64,000 nt of DNA, from assembly GCA_018606645.1 (NCBI GenBank), contig JAGVRI010000007.1, forward strand, positions 62,001 to 126,000, read 5' to 3'. Below are positions 43,798 through 52,504 of the stretch, piece by piece (the first letter of the stretch is position 1; each line of letters opens with the position of its first letter). The notes under the pieces were generated by a model. The model worked only from the letters and a program-made list of their open reading frames with translations. It did not search any database and was not told the origin of the DNA. Both the position numbers and the translations under genes were made by a program. Source of the stretch: Chloroflexota bacterium. GTDB lineage: Bacteria; Chloroflexota; Anaerolineae; JAAYZQ01.

Positions 43798-46752
43798 TCA
43801 TTCCTCCTGAGCCAGGTCAGCCAGGATCAGGTGATCGCCGAGCATCTGTCCGTCCTGGTCAACCACCGGCAACCGTTCTCCGGTAGTTTCATCGTACAGG
43901 CCGCAGCGAAGGGTGTACCGTCCCGGGGGAAGATCTCTCGGCAGGGCCAGGGTCAATCGGTCGCTCACATATTCCCCCGGCTGCCAGCCTGAGGTGGGCA
44001 GACGGGGCCAGGCATCAACCTGGGCGCGAAGGTCGGCCGGGCCCCCCTCGCCGGTCAGGTGGAGGAAGATTTTGTAGCGGATGGCCATGGACCTCAGGGC
44101 ATGCCAGTGCAAGGTGACCACGAGTTGGCCGTCGGCGATGGAGCCCTGGAGATCGTAGCCGACCAAGCGGATGCCATCGCCCAGGCGAACATCCATCGGA
44201 TGCTGAACAATGGGCGGCGTTTGAACCACGGTCCGGCCTAACACAGGAATCGTCGCCAGGGGATAGGTGGAGCCGAGCCGAAAGGGGCCGCGCCGAATCG
44301 GGAACCAGTCCCCGGCAGCGTTGCGACGCCCCACGCGCACGGAATAGACGCCGGGAGGCAGGTCGCCGGGCAAAAGCACCAGCCGAGGGTCGCGGAGCAC
44401 CTGTCCCGCTTCCAGTCCCGTCAAGGGAACTCGACCGGCCAACGGCGCCGAGGTAGTTTCCGCCCACACCCGACCGGCATCATCGGCCAGTTGGAGCACA
44501 ACCGACCCCGGCGTTGGATGGTCGGCCAGCGCCTGCCAGAAAAGAGTCAGCGGCAGGGCGTCGCTGGCATGGCCGACCTGCGGCATGTCAAAGCCCAACA
44601 GCCGCACGCCTGGACCGATGGTGATATGAAGCAGGTGCATCCCCTCTGGCAATGGCAAGGCGCTCCAGTCCTGCGGTGCGATCACCTGCACCGAGCCCAG
44701 GACCAGCCGCTCGCCAGAAGTCCAGGGGATCCAGAACGGTCGGCCGTCCACGAACCGATACCAGCCCACCTCCAGCCGGTAGGAGCCGGGCGGTGTGCCG
44801 GGCGGCACCCACAGGCGCAGGGGAGTACGCACTCGAGCACCCTGCGGCCACCGACTGGGAGGGTAGAGGGTCCCCAGCGGCCGTTCATCGGTCTGAGCCC
44901 ACCGCTCTCCCGCCTCATCGAACAGGCCGGCAAACAGGATCGCCCCCTCATCCGGCGCTGAAGCCACCTGCCAGACCAGAGCCAGGTCCAGGTTCTTCCC
45001 TACCTCCACCACCGAAGGCACGGGACTGGAGGCTACCAACTCAAGGGATCCGTCCCTCAAGGTTGCCTCAGCGGGCTGCCATGGTCCGGTCAGCGGATCG
45101 CGTCCGGTGAGAAATCCTTGGACCCGGAGTTGTCCCTCGCCGGTAAAGACCTGGTCCTCAAATAAGATGCCATGCTTATCCAGCCAACGGCGGATCAAGC
45201 CGGTGGGGTCGGTGACGGTGTCGTAGAGGCGATAGACCCACACCCGATCGAAATCGGCAAAGATGCGGGCCAGGGCCTCGGCTGTGTCGGTCTGGCTGAT
45301 GGCATAGAAATCCGAGTCAGGGTCTCCCCACCCCAGGGAGGGGTCTCCATCCACCGATCCGGTCTGAAAGATGACCGGCCCCTGCCGCATCGTCGGGTCA
45401 TATTTACTCCCCAGGCGGCCACGCCAGGCAATGGGGTCGCCATGCCAGTAGGTCAGCAGGGCAGGGTACACATACCCGGCGTTGATCAGAATGGCGTCGC
45501 CCGGTCGCCATCGGTCCTCCAGAAACCGCACCGCCAACCGGTGATCGTCGCTGACCAGATGGGGATCGGTATGATACCGATAGAGCGATGCCCCGCAGAA
45601 AAAGAGGAGGACCGCCAGACTCACTCCCCGCCCCCATTGCCCTGCCCGGCCCCACCATCCAGCGTGGATGCAGCGGGGCAAAGAGGCCAGCCCGGCGCCA
45701 ACCAGGAGGTAGAACGGTATCGAGTACGGAAAGACGTAGCGGACGTGATACAGCGGGGTGATCCACGAGGCCAGATAGATGAGCAGGATCGGCAGCAGAA
45801 GGGAACCGGCCAGCAACCAGGGAACGGAGCGGCGGTCTGGCTGATGACCAGGACGGTAGAACAGCCCGACCAGGAACAGGGCCAGGAACAGGAGCAGCAC
45901 CGGCCAGACGCGGTTAGCCGACGCCGATTGACCGAGGCTGAGCGCCGACCAGCTCTCCACCAGGAGAGCGCCCAGGTTGGTGAACTCTCGCCAGGGAGGG
46001 ACCGGGGGGTCAGTGGCCTGCCGCCAGGCGACGGGGAGCCACGGCGCATACAACAGCAATACCCCGATCTGAGCCAGGGCCCACCCCCCCAGCCAGCGAC
46101 CGCCCGCCGACATCTGCCGGCGGCGCAGCGCCCAGCACAGCCCGGCCATCAGATTCACCGCCAGCAACAGGAAGGCAAAATAGTATAGCACCCACAGGCC
46201 GACCGCCCCACAAACCACATACAGGATCCACCCCTGGGCCGGACGGATCCACCTGCTTCCGGGCAAGGAGGGGAGACGGGCGCGGAATGGGGAACCGGTG
46301 GACAGAAGGGAGAGAACGGCCATCAACACGCCCAAGGCCAGCACCGCCGCCACGGTGTACATCCGTACCTCCTGGGAATACCAGATGTGGTACGGTGAAA
46401 TCGCCACCAGGAGAGCTGATAACTGGCCGGCTTTCTCATCCCAGATGCGGACCGCCAGCCGGTAGGTCAGCGCGACGAGGAGCAGGCCGAAACAGAGGGA
46501 AAGGAAGGCGGCGGAGAACTCGCTGCGGCCGGCCAGTCGGATCCAGAGATGGAGCAAAAGGTAGTAACCGGGGGGATGGATGTCGCCGGCGGTGTGAGCC
46601 ACCAGCGCCGGCAGGCTCTTGCCGGCCAGAAGGAGGCTGACCGTCTCGTCATACCACAGGCTCTCGGCCCCCAGGCGATAGAGCCGCAGGCCAAAGGCAA
46701 GGAGCACGATCAGCAACAGCGTCCCACGCCGAAGGTTCGTCTGGTTGGTCAT
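43798..46752 (-). CDS. GT39-type membrane glycosyltransferase with three C-terminal beta modules
   Basis: This protein of about 984 residues starts at ATG 46752 (MTNQTNLRRG); in-frame codons upstream lack a start signal. The first ~530 residues hold about a dozen membrane helices of the dolichyl-phosphate-mannosyltransferase type, with the catalytic pair in SLWYDETVSLL and the loop GDIHPPGYYLLLHLW. A large outer domain follows. The last ~400 residues contain three related beta-sandwich units, each ending in a PPGxYxLxVG-like strand. It likely transfers lipid-linked sugar outside the cell. Confidence 0.85.
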   Translation of the reverse strand: MTNQTNLRRGTLLLIVLLAFGLRLYRLGAESLWYDETVSLLLAGKSLPALVAHTAGDIHPPGYYLLLHLWIRLAGRSEFSAAFLSLCFGLLLVALTYRLAVRIWDEKAGQLSALLVAISPYHIWYSQEVRMYTVAAVLALGVLMAVLSLLSTGSPFRARLPSLPGSRWIRPAQGWILYVVCGAVGLWVLYYFAFLLLAVNLMAGLCWALRRRQMSAGGRWLGGWALAQIGVLLLYAPWLPVAWRQATDPPVPPWREFTNLGALLVESWSALSLGQSASANRVWPVLLLFLALFLVGLFYRPGHQPDRRSVPWLLAGSLLLPILLIYLASWITPLYHVRYVFPYSIPFYLLVGAGLASLPRCIHAGWWGRAGQWGRGVSLAVLLFFCGASLYRYHTDPHLVSDDHRLAVRFLEDRWRPGDAILINAGYVYPALLTYWHGDPIAWRGRLGSKYDPTMRQGPVIFQTGSVDGDPSLGWGDPDSDFYAISQTDTAEALARIFADFDRVWVYRLYDTVTDPTGLIRRWLDKHGILFEDQVFTGEGQLRVQGFLTGRDPLTGPWQPAEATLRDGSLELVASSPVPSVVEVGKNLDLALVWQVASAPDEGAILFAGLFDEAGERWAQTDERPLGTLYPPSRWPQGARVRTPLRLWVPPGTPPGSYRLEVGWYRFVDGRPFWIPWTSGERLVLGSVQVIAPQDWSALPLPEGMHLLHITIGPGVRLLGFDMPQVGHASDALPLTLFWQALADHPTPGSVVLQLADDAGRVWAETTSAPLAGRVPLTGLEAGQVLRDPRLVLLPGDLPPGVYSVRVGRRNAAGDWFPIRRGPFRLGSTYPLATIPVLGRTVVQTPPIVQHPMDVRLGDGIRLVGYDLQGSIADGQLVVTLHWHALRSMAIRYKIFLHLTGEGGPADLRAQVDAWPRLPTSGWQPGEYVSDRLTLALPRDLPPGRYTLRCGLYDETTGERLPVVDQDGQMLGDHLILADLAQEE

Positions 46753-46781
46753 GCGGGCACGGCTCTGGCTGGATGGGGGAT

Positions 46782-48062
46782 TTAGGGGAACTCTTGCTGC
46801 GTCCATTGCAGCGGATTCACCGGAACCCCAAAGACCCGCATCTCCCAATGGAGATGCGGACCGGTGGACAGACCTGTGTTGCCGGCCAGGCCGATCACCT
46901 GGCCTTTGCCGACTACCTGACCTACCTGGACATCGATCTGCGACAGATGCCAGAATCCACTCATGACCCCCAGCCCGTGATCGAGAATCACGGCCTGACC
47001 TCGCACCTGGAGCGGTTCGGCCAGGGCCACCGTACCGGTCATGGGAGCCAACACCGGCGTCCCCTCGTCCACCTTATAGTCATGGCCGGCGTGGTAACTA
47101 CTGACGGGGCCTCCGTTGTACGATCGTCGCTGCCCAAAGGGAGACGAGGTCACCAGTTCACCGGCCAACGGGTACCCAAAGAGGCCATTCCATTGCCGGG
47201 TGTGACTCACCTGGGCAAACACGGCGTTCACCCGAGCCTGCTCAGCCCGGACCAGAGCTGGATCCAGCAGGCTTTGGCGGTCGGCCGGCACAACGATATT
47301 GTAGGTGGTAAAGCCCCCTTCGGTGACGGTCACCGGTTCCTGCATGGTGATCCGGTCCCCGCTCTCGGCCTCGGTCACCCTCAGGGTGAGCGAGTAGCTG
47401 CCCGGCGCGGTGAGGACGCCGATTCCCACCAGCGCCCAGTACTCTCCTCCCTCTTCAATAAACCACAGATCCCGATCCAGGAGTAAACCCTCAAGCTGCA
47501 GTGGCCCTATACCCCGCACCTTCACCACCATGGTCTGTCCTTGAACGCCCGGCGCCGGTTGGGTCATGATCGTGGGAAGGGGCGGGACGCCTGGATGCTC
47601 GGCGATGGGGGGTGGAATCTCTAACAGTTGCCCGGGACGCACCTCGGCCAATGGACCCAGTTCGTTCACCGCGCGCAGGACCCACACCGTGGCTCCGTAG
47701 CGGAAAGCCAGGAACGGCAGCGTCTCGCCGGCGCGGACGGGGTGGATGCGGCTCTGGGATACCTGCTCGACCGCCGGCACCGATTCCGGCAATGGGGAGG
47801 GAATGACGAGTTTTTGGCCCACCCGGATCAGGCTGGGGTCGGCGATACTGTTGGCGGCAACCAGGGCTTCGACCGTGGTGTCAAAGCGTTGGGCGATGCT
47901 AAAGAGGGTATCGCCGGGCTGGACGACGTAGAGGGTCGCTTCCGGCGTTGGCTCCTGGGCGACGACAACGGCCGTCAGCACATAGAGCAGGGCCAACGCC
48001 AGGCCCAGCGCCGCCAGCCTGAGGAACCGGGCAAAGGCAAAAGTACGTTTTCCGACCGCCAT
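46782..48062 (-). CDS. LysM-M23 peptidoglycan endopeptidase
   Basis: This protein of about 426 residues has a signal anchor (residues 10-36), a LysM domain (YVVQPGDTLFSIAQRFDTTVEALVAAN), a second, weaker LysM unit (HPVRAGETLPFLAFRYGATV), a middle beta region and a C-terminal M23 domain. Zinc ligands are visible in YHAGHDYKVDEG and HLHWEM. It should cut cell-wall cross-links. I chose ATG 48062 over the GTG at 48074 because AAGGAG is better spaced. It follows the DUF192 gene almost without a gap. Confidence 0.88.
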   Translation of the reverse strand: MAVGKRTFAFARFLRLAALGLALALLYVLTAVVVAQEPTPEATLYVVQPGDTLFSIAQRFDTTVEALVAANSIADPSLIRVGQKLVIPSPLPESVPAVEQVSQSRIHPVRAGETLPFLAFRYGATVWVLRAVNELGPLAEVRPGQLLEIPPPIAEHPGVPPLPTIMTQPAPGVQGQTMVVKVRGIGPLQLEGLLLDRDLWFIEEGGEYWALVGIGVLTAPGSYSLTLRVTEAESGDRITMQEPVTVTEGGFTTYNIVVPADRQSLLDPALVRAEQARVNAVFAQVSHTRQWNGLFGYPLAGELVTSSPFGQRRSYNGGPVSSYHAGHDYKVDEGTPVLAPMTGTVALAEPLQVRGQAVILDHGLGVMSGFWHLSQIDVQVGQVVGKGQVIGLAGNTGLSTGPHLHWEMRVFGVPVNPLQWTQQEFP

Positions 48063-48070
48063 CGCGCGCC

Positions 48071-48433
48071 TCACTCCTTGAACTCCAACCGATCGCCGAT
48101 GCGGACCAGGTCCAGGAGGACGGGAGCCCCTTCGAGGTAGTACATCGCCGGGCGGCGGGGCGCATAATAGGGCCGGAACGGCCGGGCCAGGACTTTGTCC
48201 ACCACCTCTTTGTCCCGATTTAACCAGATGACCGCAATCGGGTGAAAGACAAAGAACATGTGGACTGCGGTGCGGATGATGCTCTCCCGATCCTCGATAA
48301 ACAGATAGGCCTGCCCCCCGGCTATGGTCCGCCGTGGGCGAAACATCAATCCCCGGCCTCGCCGCCAGGTGGTGTCACAGCGTACCACGCGCCGCACAAT
48401 CGTTTGGCCCGTCGTCTCATTCACAATGACCAT
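48071..48433 (-). CDS. DUF192 family protein
   Basis: This 120-residue protein shows the DUF192 pattern: RGLMFRPRRTIAGGQAYLF, then VHMFFVFHPIAVIWLNRDKEVVD and the closing ARPFRPYYAPRRPAMYYLE. It has no signal peptide, unlike many relatives. Function is unknown in the family. It overlaps the HD gene upstream and abuts the peptidase downstream. Confidence 0.85.
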   Translation of the reverse strand: MVIVNETTGQTIVRRVVRCDTTWRRGRGLMFRPRRTIAGGQAYLFIEDRESIIRTAVHMFFVFHPIAVIWLNRDKEVVDKVLARPFRPYYAPRRPAMYYLEGAPVLLDLVRIGDRLEFKE

Positions 48434-49001
48434 AGAGCTGCGCCCGTTTCGCCTTCAACCGCGCATAGAGATCGGCAGAGAGGGTATAATGCCACTGGTG
48501 TCGGTCCATCACCTGCCAGAACTCGTCCAACCCCCGGCTCCCGGCCCATTCATAGCGCAGGCATTGGACCATCATCTCCAACTTGTCGGCGTCTCGCACC
48601 AACTGTCCCTCCGGACTGGTCCTGTCCTCAAATTCCTGCCACAGGCCTTTGAGTTCCTCGGCTGAGGACAATGGATTCAGCAGGTCCGCCAACGCGATGG
48701 CTTCGGCCTGGCTCTTGACCTCTTCGGGGATCAAGCACAACGCCGACATCGGGAGATCGGTCAGGCGAGCTTCGGCCAGATCATGGAGCAACGCCATGAG
48801 CAAGACCTTTTCCCGGTCCAGCGCTTCGCCCGATCCCTTCCGCAACGCCTCGGTCAGCACCAGGGCCACCAGCGCTGTACCAAAGCTGTGCTCGGCGACG
48901 CTTTCTACATGGGACACACCGCGCCGTTGCCAGCCGGTGCGGGGTGTCCGCTTCAGGATCATGGCCTCCCACAAGAAATCAATGATTCGCTCGTGATCCA
49001 T
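48417..49001 (-). CDS. HD-domain 5'-nucleotidase-like phosphohydrolase
   Basis: This 194-residue HD protein has the metal site H in SVAEHSFGTALVAL, HD in LLHDLAEARLTDLP and D in VRDADKLEMM. The order and length match YfbR/HDDC2-type 5'-deoxynucleotidases, which clear deoxynucleoside monophosphates. It overlaps the genes on both sides. Confidence 0.85.
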   Translation of the reverse strand: MDHERIIDFLWEAMILKRTPRTGWQRRGVSHVESVAEHSFGTALVALVLTEALRKGSGEALDREKVLLMALLHDLAEARLTDLPMSALCLIPEEVKSQAEAIALADLLNPLSSAEELKGLWQEFEDRTSPEGQLVRDADKLEMMVQCLRYEWAGSRGLDEFWQVMDRHQWHYTLSADLYARLKAKRAQLYGHCE

Positions 49002-49908
49002 GCTTCGGTGTCCGACATGAGATTCCTAACGCAGTCAGGATCGCCGGCGCCACATCGGTGAGGTCGCAGGCGCGGCCAAAGAGCGCGGCCGCCGGTCCGA
49101 CCGCCAGGAGCGGTACCGGATTGGTGGTGTGGGCTCTGGTGGTCATGTCCTCCAGGTTTCCATGGTCGCTACTCACCACCAGCGTGGTATCGGCCGCTCG
49201 ATGATCGAGGACCCCGCCCAGAAAATCGTCCAGGCGGGGCAACACCCAATCGGCGGCCAGGCGCCGATGGCCGGCCAGATCGGTCAAAAACGATTCATAC
49301 AGGACGAGATCGGCGTCCATCGCCAGGCGGGAGAGGCGCGCTCCCGCCTCCTCCGCTGAGATAACGGGCAATGGATACCCCAGGTAGGTGGACGCGATCT
49401 CGTGGGTGATGTCCCAGAGCACCGCCCGTCCTTGCCCCAGGTCCTCCAGGGTGGGGATCGGGATGTGGGCCGCCAGGGCGCTCAGCGTCAAAGCTCCCAA
49501 ACGGCGCTTGCCCTCCTGGACCATGCGCCAGAACTGCTCCGAATGGGCATTTGCCAGCATCCCCCGCGCTCCGCCCTCAGCCGCCCGCTTCAGGAGACTG
49601 TGCTCGGCGATCACCTCCCGCAGTAGAGCAGTTGGATACGCCGAGAGGTGATCGCCCACCAGCGCCGGCGCGTTGACGCCGGTCAGGAGCGCGGTCTGAC
49701 CGGTCGCGCTTTGGGGAAGTCCGGGGACCCCCAGACAGGCATCCAGCGCCCGCAGGACCACCCCGTTGGCCGGCGCGTCTCCTCCATCGAGGACCAGGGG
49801 ACCGCCCAACAAATCCCACAGGTGAGGCATCGGTACGGAACTCAGGGGATTCCCGGGTCCGGCTGGCGCCAAGCCCAGGCCGTCGAGAAAGATGAACAGG
49901 ATGCTCAT
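48979..49908 (-). CDS. Alkaline-phosphatase-superfamily metalloenzyme
   Basis: This 309-residue protein has the superfamily metal sites: FIFLDGLGLAPAG at the start, the nucleophile region LPQSATGQTALLTG, and VVSSDHGNLEDM near the end. It resembles phosphoglycerate-mutase-like metalloenzymes but is shorter. Substrate unknown. It is the first gene of the tightly packed minus-strand set running to 46782. Confidence 0.82.
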   Translation of the reverse strand: MSILFIFLDGLGLAPAGPGNPLSSVPMPHLWDLLGGPLVLDGGDAPANGVVLRALDACLGVPGLPQSATGQTALLTGVNAPALVGDHLSAYPTALLREVIAEHSLLKRAAEGGARGMLANAHSEQFWRMVQEGKRRLGALTLSALAAHIPIPTLEDLGQGRAVLWDITHEIASTYLGYPLPVISAEEAGARLSRLAMDADLVLYESFLTDLAGHRRLAADWVLPRLDDFLGGVLDHRAADTTLVVSSDHGNLEDMTTRAHTTNPVPLLAVGPAAALFGRACDLTDVAPAILTALGISCRTPKHGSRANH

Positions 49909-49966
49909 CCCGCGACCTGCTCCTCACCACCTCGAAGATACCTCACCCCCACCCCCTTGCACCCCT

Positions 49967-50067
49967 TTGAAAATAGACTTCCCTCCGCATGCGGGAGTCG
50001 AGGCTTTAGCCGGTCAACCGCCTGAAGGCTCCACTCCCTCACCCGGAGTCGAGGCCTCCGCCACCGG
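49967..50067 (-). repeat. Dispersed repeat A, full inverted copy
   Basis: TTGAAAATAGACTTCCCTCC, then GGGAGTCGAGGCTTTAGCCG, then CCGCCTGAAGGCTCCACTCC. It is the reverse complement of the 22735 copy, with an extra half unit. Confidence 0.75.
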
Positions 50068-50159
50068 CTCCTGGATATTTCATCCATCGTGGTGCCCCGC
50101 TGGGCATGGCTACTCCTTGGGAAGGGAGCCCCGGGGATGAGGTAAGGTCGGTACCGGCT

Positions 50160-50645
50160 TCACAATTTGTAGCCGATGGCCCGCAAGAACCCCTTGCGCC
50201 AGGCGATCCCTTCCTCATCTTCCAGACCTTTGGGGAAGAAGCCATCCACCACGCCCAGCACCCCGCGCCCCTGCTCGGTCTCGGCGACGATGACCTGGGT
50301 CGGATTGGCCGTGGCGCAAAAGATGCGGCACACTTCCGGCACCATTTTGAGGGCATTGAGGACGTTGATCGGATAGAATCCCTCGCCCAGAAACAGGATG
50401 AAGGTATGACCGGCGGCGATGGCCAGCGCGTTTTTCCGGGCCAGCTCGATCATCGCCTCGTCGGTGCCGGTCCAGCGGATCAGGCACTTGCCCGAGGCTT
50501 CGCAGAACGCCAGGCCAAACTTGATCCCCGGTACGCTCGTCACCAGGGCCTCGTGGATGTCTTCCACGCTCTTGATAAAGTGCGTCTGACCCAGGACAAA
50601 GTTGATCGCATCCGGCTTCTCTATCGAAACGAGTTTGAGTTCCAT
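50160..50645 (-). CDS. Adenosine-specific kinase family protein (PF04008)
   Basis: This 161-residue protein matches the small adenosine-specific kinase family known from archaea and thermophilic bacteria: KPDAINFVLGQTHFIKSVEDIHEALV at the start, FGLAFCEASGKCLIRWTGTD, AGHTFILFLGEGFYPINVLNAL and VCRIFCATANPTQVIVAETEQGRGVLGVVDG. GGGAGGGAA precedes the ATG, and a TATAAT at 50683-50688 may be its -10 box. Its reaction in vivo is not firmly known. Confidence 0.9.
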   Translation of the reverse strand: MELKLVSIEKPDAINFVLGQTHFIKSVEDIHEALVTSVPGIKFGLAFCEASGKCLIRWTGTDEAMIELARKNALAIAAGHTFILFLGEGFYPINVLNALKMVPEVCRIFCATANPTQVIVAETEQGRGVLGVVDGFFPKGLEDEEGIAWRKGFLRAIGYKL

Positions 50646-50695
50646 GATGGTTCCCTCCCAATCGGTTCCAATGGTTTCTACATTATATCATAGTT

Positions 50696-52474
50696 TCAAG
50701 AAAAACCATATCGTTTCAATGTCACCGGCAGGTAAATTTTGTATGGACCGCCGACCGTCGCCCCCAGACTGACTTCATCCAGATAGACAGCGGTGGTCGT
50801 CGAACCGTCATGCCATACCTCAAAGCGGACGGTGACCTTGCCCGTCCAGTAGGTATCCGGCGCAGCGATGGGGAGCCACTGATGCCGCCAACCCGAGACG
50901 CTCAAAGCCGGAGTGAAGGGCCAGGTCGTGGTCAGAGGCAAGGTCGGGCCGGAAAGTTGAGGGACAAGGGTGAGGATGACGTTCAGGCGATCGTCGGCGC
51001 CCACGGCCGCCGGGTAGTACCAAAAGGAGAGGCCCGGCTCCCAGGCATCGGTCATGGTGACCGCCTGACTTGCGCTGAGCGTTCGGGGGCCGGACGCGTG
51101 GCTGGTGAAGGCCAGCGCGCCGTGGCCGGTATGGACCGGTTCGCTCACCGCATCGGGGACCTCCCCACCTTCACCGGACAGGGTCCAGCCGTCGGTGCCG
51201 GCTTCAAATTCACCATTTTCGACGACATCGTCCAGCGGTCGTAACGTCCAGGTAAAGGAGATGGTCTGGGTCGGCTCCCAGGTCAGACCATACAATGGGT
51301 TGGGGGAATTCCAGCCCGGATGAGACACCATGACCGTCTGCGGCGTACCCCACGGTTGAGTACCGAGTTCGTAATAGCCATCGGCGCCGCTGAGCGCGGC
51401 ATCAGCCGTGCCCGAAATAACGACGGTGGTCCCACCCACCGGCCCGCCTTCCGGATCGAGCACATACCCAATCAACTTCGGTCCCTGCACGACGGTGCGC
51501 GTATCACCGGCGGGACGGTAGGGGCTGTAGAGGCGGGCGTTGTTTTCATAGCGCTGGAGGGCGCGCGCTCGAAAGCGATAAGTGTGTCCTTCCTGACCGA
51601 CAAACCGCGCCCAGCGGCTGGTAGTTCTGGTGAACCAGTCGTGCCAACTCCCCTCTTCCTCATCCAGCCACTGGACATCGTAGCGCTTGACCTCGCCGCC
51701 TGGAGCCGGGATGGCGTTATCCCAGCGCACGGTGAAGGTGGGGACCGGGCTGAAGGCCGGGGAGGTCGCCGTCACAACCGGCGTCTGGGCCAGGATGGCC
51801 GAATCGAGGAAACTCAGGTTCAGATAGGGCCACTCGCCGGCCTCGTACGGGCTGATGACGCGGATGAACACGGTGACAGCCGAGGTCTGGGCAAAGGCAG
51901 CCGAGCGCAAATCTACCGACCAGGGGCCTTGATCGTGATCGTCGGCTTCGCTCCACAGGACGGTCGGCGCCTGAGGATCGGTTCCACCAGTGGGGTCGAG
52001 GCCAACCTGTTTGATCATCGTCCCATGTTGGGCTGGCAGGCCCGAACTCTGGAAGATAGTCAGCAGGGCGGCGTGGAAGCCATAGCCCAGGCCGGGGGTC
52101 AGGCCCGACACCCTCTGCCACAGGCCAGCCGTGTAGGGCTGAACGCCGACGATCAGTTGCGAGGTCTCCCCTTCGATCCGTTCCACCCAGCCGGTGCCGA
52201 GGTGGCTGTCGGCGAACACCCGGGTATCCATCCAGCAGGGTTCCGGCCCACCGTACCAGAACCGATGCCAACCGGTAGCTACCTGACAGTTTACCCCGTC
52301 AAACTGTCCATAGGGCGGGTCGAACTGCTCCATCCCCGGATTGGTGAGCAATTGATAATCTGCCGCCGGTTCTCTTTTGAGTTCGGCGGTGCCAGGCTCC
52401 GCCTGGCCCAGGGCCAGGATGCCAAACAGCCAGATCCCCAGACCGGTCCAGATCGGAAGCCACCGCCTTGGCAT
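50696..52474 (-). CDS. Secreted multi-domain protein with carboxypeptidase-like and carbohydrate-binding-like modules
   Basis: This protein of about 592 residues starts at ATG 52474 with a signal peptide (residues 1-25). A jelly-roll-like region (NPGMEQFDPPYG, about 45-230), a fibronectin-like region (PTFTVRWDNAIPAPGGEVKRYDVQWLDE), a carboxypeptidase regulatory-like unit (LIGYVLDPEGGPVGGTTVVISG) and a second jelly-roll (VENGEFEAGTDGWTLSG) follow. The extreme C-terminus, YKIYLPVTLKRYGFS, is a short tail of a type I associate with exported Chloroflexota proteins. No catalytic site is evident. The next gene upstream encodes an SGNH hydrolase. Confidence 0.8.
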   Translation of the reverse strand: MPRRWLPIWTGLGIWLFGILALGQAEPGTAELKREPAADYQLLTNPGMEQFDPPYGQFDGVNCQVATGWHRFWYGGPEPCWMDTRVFADSHLGTGWVERIEGETSQLIVGVQPYTAGLWQRVSGLTPGLGYGFHAALLTIFQSSGLPAQHGTMIKQVGLDPTGGTDPQAPTVLWSEADDHDQGPWSVDLRSAAFAQTSAVTVFIRVISPYEAGEWPYLNLSFLDSAILAQTPVVTATSPAFSPVPTFTVRWDNAIPAPGGEVKRYDVQWLDEEEGSWHDWFTRTTSRWARFVGQEGHTYRFRARALQRYENNARLYSPYRPAGDTRTVVQGPKLIGYVLDPEGGPVGGTTVVISGTADAALSGADGYYELGTQPWGTPQTVMVSHPGWNSPNPLYGLTWEPTQTISFTWTLRPLDDVVENGEFEAGTDGWTLSGEGGEVPDAVSEPVHTGHGALAFTSHASGPRTLSASQAVTMTDAWEPGLSFWYYPAAVGADDRLNVILTLVPQLSGPTLPLTTTWPFTPALSVSGWRHQWLPIAAPDTYWTGKVTVRFEVWHDGSTTTAVYLDEVSLGATVGGPYKIYLPVTLKRYGFS

Positions 52475-52504
52475 GGTGCCCATTTCCTCCCAGGCTGACC
52501 CTCT

